This document shows positions 7,755-16,212 of a DNA stretch of 64,000 nucleotides, piece by piece (positions within the stretch are counted from its first letter, which is position 1; each line of letters starts with the position of its first letter). Source of the stretch: Brevundimonas vesicularis NBRC 12165 (lineage in GTDB: Bacteria; Pseudomonadota; Alphaproteobacteria; Caulobacterales; Caulobacteraceae); NCBI RefSeq assembly GCF_001592205.1, contig NZ_BCWM01000008.1:62001-126000 (forward strand), given 5' to 3'. The notes under the pieces are model-generated. The model saw nothing but the letters and a program-made list of their open reading frames with translations. It made no database searches and was not told where the DNA came from. Both the position numbers and the translations under genes were made by a program.

Positions 7755-8369
7755 GTGACCATGATCCGTTCCCTGCTGCTCGCCGCCGCCGTCAGCGCCT
7801 TCGCCGGCGCCGCCCTCGCCAACCCGGTCGTGCTGCGCGCCAACCCCGTGGACGACGACGGTCGCGTCACCCTGGGCGACATCTTCGAGGGCGCGGGCGC
7901 CGCAGCCAATGTCGCCGTCGCCGAACGCGTCGGTCCTTCTGTCGTGCTGGACGCCGGTCAGCTTCAGGCCCAGGCGCGTCAGGCGGGCCTTGACTGGAGC
8001 AATCCCAACGGCCTGCGCCGCGTCGCCGTGCGCCGTTCGGCCGGACCCGTTCAGACCGTGGCCGAGGCCGCGCCGACGGACGCCGTCCAGGCTGCCCAAC
8101 CTATCGCCCGCGCCGCCTATCGTCCCGGCGCCGCGCCGCAGGTCATCGCCCGCAACGATATGGTGCGCGTCACCTATCAGGTCGGCGGCGTGAACCTGGC
8201 CGTTATGGGTAAGGCCATGCGCAGCGCCGGTCTGGGCGAACCAGTGGCCATCATGAACACCACCTCCAACCGCGTCATCGACGCGGTCGCCTCCGGTCCC
8301 GGCCAGGCCATCGCCGGCCCCGGCGCCGACATGGCCCGCGCCAATCCCCAACAGTTCGCCGCCCGCTAG
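7755..8369 (+). CDS. flgA: Flagella basal-body P-ring formation protein FlgA
   Basis: 204 residues with a Sec signal peptide (LLLAAAVSAFAGAALANP). The C-terminal part has the SAF-like chaperone domain seen in FlgA (VIARNDMVRVTYQVGGVNLAVMGKAM ... VAIMNTTSNRVIDAVASGPGQ). FlgA helps P-ring protein FlgI assemble around the rod. The start may be GTG at 7755 or ATG at 7761, both within 12 bases of the flgG stop. It is followed 12 bases later by flgH. Confidence 0.9.
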   Translation: MTMIRSLLLAAAVSAFAGAALANPVVLRANPVDDDGRVTLGDIFEGAGAAANVAVAERVGPSVVLDAGQLQAQARQAGLDWSNPNGLRRVAVRRSAGPVQTVAEAAPTDAVQAAQPIARAAYRPGAAPQVIARNDMVRVTYQVGGVNLAVMGKAMRSAGLGEPVAIMNTTSNRVIDAVASGPGQAIAGPGADMARANPQQFAAR

Positions 8370-8381
8370 GGAATCCAAGTC

Positions 8382-9104
8382 ATGCGTAAAGCCGTCCTGA
8401 TCCTCGCCGCCCTCGCCCCGCTCGCTGCCTGCTCGACCGTCGCCGAAACGGTGCGCGGTCCGGAACTGGCTCCCATCGGCTATCCGGCCGCCCTGATCCC
8501 GGCGCAGCAGGCCTATCTGCCCGCGCGCGAGACCACGCCCGCCAGCGCCAACAGCCTGTGGCGCACGGGCGCCCGCACCTTCTTCGGCGACCAGCGCGCG
8601 CGCCATATTGGCGACATCCTAACCGTCAAGATCGACATCGACGACCGCGCCCAGACCCAGAACTCGACCCAGCGCTCGCGCTCCAACGAGATCAATGCCG
8701 GCGTCAGCAATCTGTTCGGCTTGGAAAGCAGCCTGGGCCGCGCCTTCCCCGGCGGCTTCGATCCGTCGAAGATGGTTGGCATGGAAGGCGATCTGAAGTC
8801 GTCGGGCAACGGTTCGGTCACCCGCGCCGAGAAGGTGTCGCTGACCATCGCCGCCGTCGTCACCGACGTCCTGGCCAACGGCAATCTGGTGATCCAGGGT
8901 CGGCAGGAAGTGCGCACCAACCGCGAGGTCCGCGAACTGACCGTCGCCGGCATCGTCCGCCCCGAGGACATCTCATCGGCCAACGCCATCAACCACACCC
9001 AGATCGCCGAGGCGCGCATCTCCTACGGCGGTCGTGGCGACGTTAGCCGTGTCCAGGCCCCGCCCGTGGGTCAGGCGCTGGCGGAACGCTTCAGCCCGTT
9101 CTGA
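8382..9104 (+). CDS. flgH: Flagellar L-ring lipoprotein FlgH
   Basis: 240 residues with a lipoprotein signal peptide (lipobox LAAC, Cys about residue 17) and the FlgH core: SLWRTGARTFFGDQRARHIGDILTVKIDIDDRAQ near the N-terminus and NREVRELTVAGIVRPEDISSANAINHTQIAEARISYGGRG near the C-terminus. FlgH forms the outer-membrane bushing of the basal body. It is the last gene of the flgFGAH operon. The next 139 bases hold no gene; an 8-bp stem (9184-9191 with 9208-9215) is present but lacks a T-run. Confidence 0.97.
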   Translation: MRKAVLILAALAPLAACSTVAETVRGPELAPIGYPAALIPAQQAYLPARETTPASANSLWRTGARTFFGDQRARHIGDILTVKIDIDDRAQTQNSTQRSRSNEINAGVSNLFGLESSLGRAFPGGFDPSKMVGMEGDLKSSGNGSVTRAEKVSLTIAAVVTDVLANGNLVIQGRQEVRTNREVRELTVAGIVRPEDISSANAINHTQIAEARISYGGRGDVSRVQAPPVGQALAERFSPF

Positions 9105-9243
9105 CGCGAGCTGGCCTGCGGGTTGAACTGCAGACGCATAACCGCGTTCAAAGTGAATGCGGTCGTCTGATCTTGCGGTCATAGCCGCGTCTGACGACAT
9201 TGAAGGCGACGCGGCGCTGCGCGTCGTCGGCGGGGGCTGACAC

Positions 9244-9672
9244 ATGATGCTGATTCTCTCCGCCCTGATGGCGGCCGCGATACAGACTGCGCCCGCCGCA
9301 GGCTGGACCTGGAGCCTGTACGAGGGCGAGGGACCGATGGTGCTGGCCAACGACATCCCCGACACGGCCAGCCTGCGCGCGACGCTGCAATGCCTGCCGG
9401 GTTCGGGCGCCGTTTCGGTCGCGGTCTATGGCGAGGATGCGTCCGCCGGCTTTGCGCGCATCACCTCAGGCGGGGCGACGGCGACCAGCGAGGCGCGCCT
9501 CGGGCGTGGCGGCAAGCTGGAGACGGCGATCCCCGTCGAACACCCCGCCTTCTCCGCCTTTGTATCGAACGGCCGGATGACGATCGCCGTCGGCGACGAC
9601 GCCAGCACGATCACCGTCGAACGTCCGCACATGGCCAAGCTGCGTCGCTTCGCCGATCGCTGCGCCGGCTGA
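9244..9672 (+). CDS. Secreted hypothetical protein, first of a tandem similar pair
   Basis: 142 residues with a short N-terminal hydrophobic export signal (MMLILSALMAAAIQTAPAAG). The mature part has two cysteines, one in LQCLPGSG and one four residues from the end (DRCAG), which could form a disulphide. I do not recognise a family. The order of features (C.PGS, then a R-I-SGG-T patch, then PAFSAFVSNG, then RF..C at the end) matches the next gene, so the two look like an old tandem duplication. Its function is unknown. Confidence 0.7.
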   Translation: MMLILSALMAAAIQTAPAAGWTWSLYEGEGPMVLANDIPDTASLRATLQCLPGSGAVSVAVYGEDASAGFARITSGGATATSEARLGRGGKLETAIPVEHPAFSAFVSNGRMTIAVGDDASTITVERPHMAKLRRFADRCAG

Positions 9673-9683
9673 GGGACTCACGC

Positions 9684-10184
9684 ATGCGTCTTCCATTGAT
9701 ATCAGCCTTGATCGCCGTGTCGGCGCTCGCCGCTTGCGCGACCCAGGCCCCGATGCCCGCAGCCGGCTCGGCAGCGACCGCATCGGCCCCCGCGCCCATG
9801 CCCGGTCACGACTGGTTCCTGAACACCGATGGGCAGGAGGCCATGCTGGCCTACGGCGTCGCCAACACCGACGAGGTCAAGCTGAAGCTGGCCTGTCAGG
9901 CCGGATCGAGCGCGCTGGAACTGACGGCCTCCAGCGACAAGCCGGGCCGCGAAATCTATCTGGAATCCGGCGGCGACACCGAGCGCTATCGCGCCGCATC
10001 CGAGCCAGCCGTCGTGCATGACGGCGAACTGCTGACGGCGCAGGCCAAGACCAAGGATCCGGTCTTCCAGCGCTTCCGACGTCTGGGCTGGATCGCCGCC
10101 TGGGCTGACGACGAACGTCACGTCTACGCCGCCCATCCCGCCGCAAAGGTGCAAATCGAGCGGTTCTTCACCGTCTGCGGTTGA
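9684..10184 (+). CDS. Hypothetical lipoprotein, second of a tandem similar pair
   Basis: 166 residues. The ATG at 9684 gives a lipoprotein signal peptide (MRLPLISALIAVSALAAC); upstream frame extension would overlap the previous gene. After an Ala/Pro linker comes a domain that parallels the preceding protein: LACQAGSSALEL, YLESGGDTERYRA, DPVFQRFRRLGWIAA and a C-terminal IERFFTVCG, again with one cysteine at each end. It starts 11 bases after the previous stop. Its role is unknown; the pair could be envelope-associated. Confidence 0.72.
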   Translation: MRLPLISALIAVSALAACATQAPMPAAGSAATASAPAPMPGHDWFLNTDGQEAMLAYGVANTDEVKLKLACQAGSSALELTASSDKPGREIYLESGGDTERYRAASEPAVVHDGELLTAQAKTKDPVFQRFRRLGWIAAWADDERHVYAAHPAAKVQIERFFTVCG

Positions 10185-10210
10185 CGCATCGGCTCTGCTC
10201 GGCTTGCGTG

Positions 10211-10229
10211 CCCCTCCTGACAGGAGGGG
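10211..10229. repeat. Perfect inverted repeat burying the ribosome-binding site of the DUF885 gene
   Basis: CCCCTCCTG-A-CAGGAGGGG is a perfect 9-bp inverted repeat around one base. Its right half is the AGGAGG ribosome-binding sequence, 5 to 10 bases before the ATG at 10234. As RNA the arms can pair (with a few bases opened for a loop) and would mask the site, so it could be a translational control element or an operator. No T-run follows, so it is not an ordinary terminator. Confidence 0.55.
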
Positions 10230-10233
10230 CGTC

Positions 10234-12021
10234 ATGAAGATTTCTTATCTGGCTATCGCAGCCATTCTTGCGGCTGGTTCGCCGATCGCGGTTGTCGCGC
10301 AGACGTTGCCTGCCGCCGTGGCAACCGCCCCGGCAGACGCCGCGCTGAACGCCGTCATCGCCGACTACGAGACCTATCTGAGGTCGGTCGATCCGATCTC
10401 GGCAGGCGGCGAGGGCGATGTGGAGGCGATGGGCCGCGTGCCTGACCTGTCGCGTGAGTTTGAACTGGCCCAGCGCGCGCCGCTGGAAGGGTTCGTGCGG
10501 CGGCTGACAGCCATCGACCCGGCAAGTCTTTCCCACGCCGGCGGCATCAACCACGCCTTCCTGCTCTATACGCTCAACCGCAGCCTGGAAGGGCTGGATT
10601 ACGACACCAGCCGCCTGGCGTTCGACTCCGAAGGCGGCCCGGGAACCTGGGCGCTCTACGTCGGCGGCAGCACGCGCCTGAACTCCGTCGCGGAGGCCGA
10701 GGCCTATATCAAGCGTATCCGGGGCTTCGGCCAAATCTACGCCCAGACGACCGCCAACGCCCGGCGCGGCCTGGACACCGGCTTGGTCCAGGCCCGATCG
10801 GTGACAGAAAGCGCCCTGACGCTGGCGCGAAACGATGTGGCGATCAAGCCGGACGCCGAGCCGCTGCTGAAGCCCCTGTCGACCCTGCCCTCGACAGTGT
10901 CTCAAGCGGATAAGGATCGCCTGACTGCAGAGGCGACGGCGGCGGTTTCTGAAACGATCCTTCCGGCGCGACGGGCTTGGCTGGCCTTCCTCGAAAGCGA
11001 CTACCTGCCCAAGGCGCCGGTCCAGCCGGGCATCGGCAATCGGCCCGGCGGCAAGGAACTCTACGCCTATCTGGTGCGCGGCCACACCACGACTGACCTG
11101 ACGCCCGACCAGATCCACCAGATCGGTCTGGACGAGGTCGCGCGCATCCGCGCCCGTATGGATTTGGAAATGACGGCGTCGGGCTGGACCGGCGACTTCG
11201 CCGGCTTCCTGAACTTCCTGCGCACCGATCCTCAGTTCTATGCAACCAGCCGCGAGGCCCTGTTGCAGCAGGCGTCGGAGATGGCGAAGCGTGCGGATGG
11301 CGGCCTGCCGCCCCTGTTCGCCACCCTGCCCCGCCTGACCTACGACGTGCAGCCCGCGCCGCCGCAGATCGAGGAAAACTACACCACCGGCCGCTACAAC
11401 GGCGGGTCGATGCAGAACGGCGTCGCCGCCCATTACATCGTCAACACGTCCAAGCTGGATCAGCGTCCGCTGTACGAGTTGCCCGCCCTGACCCTGCATG
11501 AGGCCGTGCCAGGCCACCACCTCCAGATCGCCTTGCAGCAGGAGGCGCCTGGCCAACCCTATTTCCGCCGCCAGGCCAACGTCAGCGCCTATACCGAGGG
11601 CTGGGGCCTGTATGCCGAATATCTGGGCGAGGAGATGGGCTTCTACCGCACGCCTTACGAACGGTTCGGCCGCCTGTCCTATGAGATGTGGCGCGCCTGC
11701 CGACTGGTCGCGGACACCGGCCTGCACTGGATGGGCTGGACCGAGGAACAGGCCCGCGCCTGTTTCCGCGACAACTCGGCGCTCGCGCCGCACAATATCG
11801 AGACCGAACTTCAACGCTACATCGGCTGGCCCGGTCAGGCCACGGCCTACAAGATCGGCGAAATCCGCCTGCGCGAGATCCGGGCGCGGGCCGAGCGGGA
11901 GTTGGGGCCCAAGTTCAACATTCGCACCTTCCACGACGCCCTGCTGGTCGAGGGCCCGCTGCCGCTGGCGCTGCTGGACCAGCGGATGGACGCCTGGATC
12001 GCGGAGCAGAAGGCGAAGTAG
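10234..12021 (+). CDS. DUF885 family exported metallohydrolase
   Basis: 595 residues with a signal peptide (MKISYLAIAAILAAGSPIAVVAQ). The family hallmark LTLHEAVPGHHLQIALQQE lies near residue 430, where the two histidines and glutamate are expected to bind zinc, followed by YTEGWGLYAEYLGEEMG. DUF885 proteins are thermolysin-clan-like peptidases of undefined substrate. I chose the ATG at 10234 over an upstream in-frame start at 10204 because it follows an AGGAGG site and begins the signal peptide. It is convergent with cysK, with a palindromic repeat between. Confidence 0.88.
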   Translation: MKISYLAIAAILAAGSPIAVVAQTLPAAVATAPADAALNAVIADYETYLRSVDPISAGGEGDVEAMGRVPDLSREFELAQRAPLEGFVRRLTAIDPASLSHAGGINHAFLLYTLNRSLEGLDYDTSRLAFDSEGGPGTWALYVGGSTRLNSVAEAEAYIKRIRGFGQIYAQTTANARRGLDTGLVQARSVTESALTLARNDVAIKPDAEPLLKPLSTLPSTVSQADKDRLTAEATAAVSETILPARRAWLAFLESDYLPKAPVQPGIGNRPGGKELYAYLVRGHTTTDLTPDQIHQIGLDEVARIRARMDLEMTASGWTGDFAGFLNFLRTDPQFYATSREALLQQASEMAKRADGGLPPLFATLPRLTYDVQPAPPQIEENYTTGRYNGGSMQNGVAAHYIVNTSKLDQRPLYELPALTLHEAVPGHHLQIALQQEAPGQPYFRRQANVSAYTEGWGLYAEYLGEEMGFYRTPYERFGRLSYEMWRACRLVADTGLHWMGWTEEQARACFRDNSALAPHNIETELQRYIGWPGQATAYKIGEIRLREIRARAERELGPKFNIRTFHDALLVEGPLPLALLDQRMDAWIAEQKAK

Positions 12022-12029
12022 CAGAAGCG

Positions 12030-12176
12030 TCGTCTCCTCCCCGCTTCGTGGGGAGGTGGCTCGGAGCGAAGCGGAGAGACGGAGGGGTTCTTAGCCGCAT
12101 CACAGGCCGCTTGTGGGACTTCAAGAGCCCCTCCACCGCTTTGCGGTCCCCCTCCCCACAAGTGGGGAGGAGACGA
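12030..12176. repeat. Palindromic intergenic repeat (REP-like nested element)
   Basis: A 147-base unit bounded by 13-bp inverted termini (TCGTCTCCTCCCC at 12030-12042 and GGGGAGGAGACGA at 12164-12176). Each end carries its own small hairpin (CTCCCC-gcttcgt-GGGGAG and CTCCCC-acaagt-GGGGAG), and an inner pair GGAGGGG (12082-12088) with CCCCTCC (12128-12134) closes a central arm. It fills the gap between convergent DUF885 and cysK genes. Elements like this are commonly multicopy in alphaproteobacterial genomes; only one copy was found in this window. It could also stop transcription from both sides. Confidence 0.8.
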
Positions 12177-12181
12177 TGGGC

Positions 12182-13180
12182 TTACGCCCAGTCCGGCTCC
12201 GGCAAACCCTTTGACCGCAGGAATTCCGGGTTGAACAGCTTGGACGCATAGCGCGAGCCGGGATCGCACAGGCAGGTCACGATGGTCTTGCCTGGCCCAA
12301 ACTCGCGCGCCAGCCGCACCGCGCCGGCGATGTTCACCCCCGCCGATCCGCCCAGCGACAGGCCTTCGTGCTTCACGAGGTCGAACAGGATCGGCAGAAA
12401 CTCCGCGTCCTCGATCCGATAGGCGTAGTCGGGTCTGAAGCCTTCCAGATTGCCGGTGATGCGGGCCACGCCGATCCCCTCGGTGATCGACGATCCCTCG
12501 CCCGTCATCTCGCCCTTGGTGAACCAGTTGAACATGGCCGCGCCCGCTGGATCGGCCAGGGCGATGCTCACATCCGGCTTCTGCTCGCGCAGATAGGCGC
12601 CGACGCCGGCGATAGTCCCGCCCGAGCCGACGGCCGAGACGAAGGCGTCGACCTGACCGTTTGTCTGCGTCCAGATTTCGGGGCCGGTCGTGTTGTAGTG
12701 GGCCTCGCGGTTGGCGGTGTTGTCGAACTGATTGGCCCAGATGGCCCCGGCCTCTTCGCTGTCGTTCAACTCGGCGGCCAGACGCCCGGAATAGTGGACG
12801 AAGTGGTTCGGGCTGGAGAAGGGCGCGGCGTCCACCTCGACCAGGCGGGCGCCCAGCGAACGGATGGCGGACTTCTTCTCTTCGGACTGCGTGCGCGGAA
12901 TGACGATGACGACCGGATGCCCCAAGGCGGCGCCGACCAGGGCCAGGCCGATGCCGGTGTTGCCGGCCGTGCCCTCAACGATCGTTCCGCCGGGTTTCAG
13001 CGCGCCCGACGCCCGCGCGCCCTGCACGATCGACAGGGCCGCGCGATCCTTGATCGAACCGCCGGGGTTCAGAAACTCGGCCTTGCCCAGGATTTCGCAG
13101 CCCGTCGCGTCGGACAGGCGGTTCAGGCGCACCAGCGGCGTATTGCCGATCAGGTCGATGACGGATGACGTAGCGGGCAC
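12182..13180 (-). CDS. cysK: Cysteine synthase A (O-acetylserine sulfhydrylase)
   Basis: 332 residues from GTG 13180. It converts O-acetylserine and sulfide to cysteine. Visible are the family start IDLIGNTPLVRLNRL, the PLP lysine in NPGGSIKDRAAL, the substrate loop EGTAGNTGIG, the phosphate-binding SAVGSGGTIAGVG and the C-terminal SLGGSAGVN. A longer frame to 13270 exists but its extra 30 residues overlap cysH and are unlike the family. It is the last gene of the sulfate-reduction operon, 26 bases after cysH, and consumes the sulfide made by cysI. Confidence 0.93.
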   Translation of the reverse strand: MPATSSVIDLIGNTPLVRLNRLSDATGCEILGKAEFLNPGGSIKDRAALSIVQGARASGALKPGGTIVEGTAGNTGIGLALVGAALGHPVVIVIPRTQSEEKKSAIRSLGARLVEVDAAPFSSPNHFVHYSGRLAAELNDSEEAGAIWANQFDNTANREAHYNTTGPEIWTQTNGQVDAFVSAVGSGGTIAGVGAYLREQKPDVSIALADPAGAAMFNWFTKGEMTGEGSSITEGIGVARITGNLEGFRPDYAYRIEDAEFLPILFDLVKHEGLSLGGSAGVNIAGAVRLAREFGPGKTIVTCLCDPGSRYASKLFNPEFLRSKGLPEPDWA

Positions 13181-13206
13181 GGTGAGGCTTTCAGGCGAAG
13201 GGCGGA

Positions 13207-14283
13207 TCAGGCGGCGGCCTGGCGTTGCCCTAAGTGGATGCCGCACTCGACCTTGTCCATGCCCGACCAACGTCCGGCGCGCGCGTCTTCGCCCTCCTGG
13301 ACCGCACGCGTGCAGGGCCAGCAGCCGATGGAGGCATAGCCCTGTTCAACCAGCGGATGACGCGGCAGGTCGCGCGCATCCAGCCAGGCCTCCACGTCGT
13401 CGGCGTCCCAGTTCGCTAGGGGATTGATCCGCAGCACCCCGTCCAACACCTCGAACGGCTTCAGCTTCGCGCGCGTCGCGGCCTGGTAGCGTTTCCGTCC
13501 GGTGATGAGCGCATTGAAGCCCGCCGTCGCCCGCGCCAGCGGCCGCACCTTCCTCAGGTCGCAGCAGGCGTCGGCGTCGGTCTTCCAAAGGTCGGCGCGC
13601 GCATCCAGCGTCGCCTTCTCGCCCGCATCCGGCGTCACCAACCGCACGTCGGTCAACCCCAGCGCCTTGGTCAGTTGCGTGCGATAGGACAGCGTCTGAA
13701 GGAAATGCTGGCCTGTCTCCAGAAACACCACCGGCACTGTCTTGTCCTCGCCAGCGATGATGTCCAGCAGGGCGGCGGACTCGGCGCCGAAGGACGAGAT
13801 GGCGCCGACCCGCAGGCCCAGCGCCGGATTTAACGCCGCCTTCAGGATTTCGGACGCGTCCCTGCCCGCCGTCTCACGGTTCAGCCGATCCGCCAGGGCG
13901 TCCAGATCGCGGTCGTTGGACGCCGCACGCCGCCGCTGCCAGATCGTCGGTGTGGGATCGACGGCGGGCTGGTAGGCGCCGCTGAACGCTCGGTCCATCC
14001 GCTCCCAGGCGGCCGGATCCGCACCCTCGGCCAGTTCCACCGCATAGAAGCCCGAACGCCGCAGGTGTCGCGCCTGATCCGGCAGCACCTTACCCGCGGC
14101 GATCAGACGCCCTCTGTAACCGCGCTCTCGCAGCACCGCCGCCAGCGAGAAGCCGCGCCCGTCGCGAAAGGCGTCGAACTCCAACACCAGCGTGTCTTCG
14201 CTTGCGGCGGCCGCCTCGACAGCCTCCAGCGGGGTCGTCACCGACAGGCGCAACCCGTTCTGTATGCCCTCAAGCCGTTGCAT
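13207..14283 (-). CDS. cysH: DUF934 domain fused to assimilatory APS/PAPS reductase (CysH)
   Basis: 358 residues from ATG 14283. Residues about 1-115 are a DUF934 domain (VLEFDAFRDGRGFSLAAVLRERGYRG ... DQARHLRRSGFYAVEL), normally a separate small gene beside cysI. From about residue 130 it is CysH: SSFGAESAALLDIIA P-loop-like motif, VFLETGQHF, the cysteine pairs CCDLRKVRPL and GCWPC expected for a [4Fe-4S]-containing reductase, and the catalytic ECGIHLGQ at the C-terminus. It reduces activated sulfate to sulfite. The start overlaps the end of cysI by 14 bases, so translation is coupled. The four Fe-S cysteines suggest APS use. Confidence 0.9.
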   Translation of the reverse strand: MQRLEGIQNGLRLSVTTPLEAVEAAAASEDTLVLEFDAFRDGRGFSLAAVLRERGYRGRLIAAGKVLPDQARHLRRSGFYAVELAEGADPAAWERMDRAFSGAYQPAVDPTPTIWQRRRAASNDRDLDALADRLNRETAGRDASEILKAALNPALGLRVGAISSFGAESAALLDIIAGEDKTVPVVFLETGQHFLQTLSYRTQLTKALGLTDVRLVTPDAGEKATLDARADLWKTDADACCDLRKVRPLARATAGFNALITGRKRYQAATRAKLKPFEVLDGVLRINPLANWDADDVEAWLDARDLPRHPLVEQGYASIGCWPCTRAVQEGEDARAGRWSGMDKVECGIHLGQRQAAA

Positions 14284-15937
14284 CGAGCGTCTCATAGATG
14301 GCGTCGCGGAAGGGATCGGGTCCGACACGGCGCACCGTGTCGATGAACCGCTCGCCGTCCGTGCGGATTTGCAGATAGCGGTCCAGAGTCCGCTGGATGG
14401 CAGGCGCGACCTCGTCGGCAGGCAGGCTCTTGCCGACGATGTCGCCCAGAGCCGCCTGCTCGTCGGGCGAACCGCCGACGGTGATCTGGTAGTATTCCTC
14501 GCCCTTGCGATCGACGCCCAGCACGCCGATGTGGCCAACGTGGTGGTGGCCGCAGGCATTGATGCAGCCGCTCATGTTGATGCGGACCGGCCCCAGCGTC
14601 TCCTGATAGTCCATGTCCGCCAAACGCTTGGACAGAGCCTGCGCCACCGGGATCGAGCGGGCGTTGGCCAGGCTGCAATAGTCCAGGCCCGGGCAGGCGA
14701 TGACGTCCGTCGCCAGATCGGCGTTGGCTGTCGCCAGCCCCGCGTCCCGCAACGCCCGCCAGACCGTCGGCACATCATCCAGCTTCACATGCGGCAGAAC
14801 CAAGTTCTGCTCATAGGCGGCGCGCAGTTCGTCGAACGAATAGCGCTGGGCCAAATCCGCCACCGCGTCCATCTGGTCCGCCGTGATGTCGCCCGGCACG
14901 CCGCCAACGGGCTTCAGCGACACCACCATTGAGGCGTAGCCAGACTGACGATGACGGCGGACGTTGTTGCGGGCGAACCGGGCGAAGTCGGGATCGGCCA
15001 GCAGGGCGCGGTCGAATGGGGCGCTGGTCTTGGGCTGGGCCTCGAACAACGGCGAGGCGAAATAGGCCTGGATGCGCGCGGCCTCGTCCTGCGGGATCTG
15101 CAAATCCTCGCGACGCAGGGTGGCATAGTGCCTGTCCACCTCCACGCGGAAGGCCTCGATGCCCAGCGAGGCGACCAGGATCTTGATCCGCGCCTTGTGG
15201 ATGTTGTCGCGCCGACCCAGAAGGTTCCAGGCCCGCAGGATGGCGGTCAGATAGGCCAGAAGGTCCGCCGCAGGCACGGCCGGGGCGATCTCCTGGCCGA
15301 TATGCGGCAGACGTCCCTGCCCGCCGCCGACGAAGACGCGGAAGGCGGTTCCGCCATCCTCGCCCTTGACGATCTGAAGGCCGACATCGTGGGTGCGGAT
15401 CGCCGCCCGATCCTTCTCGGCCCCGATCACCGCGATCTTGAACTTGCGCGGCAGGAAGCTGAACTCCGGGTGGATGGTCGACCACTGGCGGATGATCTCG
15501 CACCAGGGGCGCGGATCCTCGATCTCGTCGTCGGCGGCGCCGGCGAAGACGTCTGTCGTGGTGTTGCGGATGCAGTTGCCGCTGGTCTGGATGGCGTGCA
15601 TCTCGACCTCGGCCAAGTCGCTGAGGATCGCCGGCAGATCGGTCAGGGCCGGCCAGTTGTACTGGATGTTGCAGCGGGTGGTGAAGTGACCGTAGCCCTT
15701 GTCGTAGGTCCGCGCGATATGGCCCAGCCGGCGCATCTGACGACTGCTCATCACCCCATAGGGAATGGCGACGCGCAGCATATAGGCGTGCAGTTGCAGA
15801 TAGACGCCGTTCATCAGCCGCAGCGGCTTGAACTCGTCTTCGGTCAAGGCGCCGGATGCGCGCCGCGCCACCTGGTCTGAGAATTCCTCAACCCGTTCAC
15901 GCACCAAGGCGTGGTCGAACTCGTCATAGCGATACAT
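14270..15937 (-). CDS. cysI: Assimilatory sulfite reductase hemoprotein subunit (nitrite/sulfite reductase family)
   Basis: 555 residues. It has duplicated ferredoxin-like siroheme domains with MNGVYLQLHAYMLRVAIPYG near the start, QTSGNCIRNTTTDVFAG (siroheme contact), and the two Cys pairs CPGLDYCSLA and SGCINACGHHHVG that bind the [4Fe-4S]-siroheme centre. It reduces sulfite to sulfide in the cytoplasm with six electrons. Its ATG overlaps the DUF2849 stop by one base and its end overlaps cysH. Nitrite reductase is the alternative, but the cysH, cysK and cysG neighbours favour sulfite. Confidence 0.93.
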   Translation of the reverse strand: MYRYDEFDHALVRERVEEFSDQVARRASGALTEDEFKPLRLMNGVYLQLHAYMLRVAIPYGVMSSRQMRRLGHIARTYDKGYGHFTTRCNIQYNWPALTDLPAILSDLAEVEMHAIQTSGNCIRNTTTDVFAGAADDEIEDPRPWCEIIRQWSTIHPEFSFLPRKFKIAVIGAEKDRAAIRTHDVGLQIVKGEDGGTAFRVFVGGGQGRLPHIGQEIAPAVPAADLLAYLTAILRAWNLLGRRDNIHKARIKILVASLGIEAFRVEVDRHYATLRREDLQIPQDEAARIQAYFASPLFEAQPKTSAPFDRALLADPDFARFARNNVRRHRQSGYASMVVSLKPVGGVPGDITADQMDAVADLAQRYSFDELRAAYEQNLVLPHVKLDDVPTVWRALRDAGLATANADLATDVIACPGLDYCSLANARSIPVAQALSKRLADMDYQETLGPVRINMSGCINACGHHHVGHIGVLGVDRKGEEYYQITVGGSPDEQAALGDIVGKSLPADEVAPAIQRTLDRYLQIRTDGERFIDTVRRVGPDPFRDAIYETLDATA

Positions 15938-16212
15938 CAGCCCACGCCTCCGACGACGCTGTGACCGACGGTCGGCCCGGCCGAGCGGATGCGCTCCTTA
16001 AGTCGGTCACGGCCTGACGGCGTGCGGTCCTGAACGTCGAACAGATAGGGATTCACGAAGACGTCCGGCCGCCCGGCGACATCAGCCAGCACGACCTCGG
16101 CCGCTGTCTCGTCCAGCACCGAAGCCTGGTCGATGTGCTCGACCGGCTTGTTGCCGACGCCTGCATAGATGACGCGACCGTCCGACAGGCGGTTTGCGGT
16201 CACGATCTTCAC
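15937..16212 (-). CDS. DUF2849 domain protein of the sulfite-reduction operon
   Basis: 91 residues, starting GTG at 16212. The sequence MKIVTANRLSDGRVIYAG and the later VNPYLFDV match DUF2849, a small protein almost always encoded beside cysI-type sulfite reductase in Alphaproteobacteria. Its function is not established; a role as an electron-transfer or assembly partner of CysI is inferred only from context. Its start overlaps the cysG stop by 4 bases (GTGA) and its stop overlaps the cysI start by 1. Confidence 0.85.
   Translation of the reverse strand: MKIVTANRLSDGRVIYAGVGNKPVEHIDQASVLDETAAEVVLADVAGRPDVFVNPYLFDVQDRTPSGRDRLKERIRSAGPTVGHSVVGGVG

Noticed and set aside
9184-9215. 8-bp stem in the gap after flgH, possible terminator
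   Set aside because: The loop is 16 bases and no T-run follows, so it cannot be called a terminator.
13181-13270. N-terminal extension of cysK to 13270
   Set aside because: The 30 extra residues overlap cysH and do not match the family; GTG 13180 gives the normal N-terminus.
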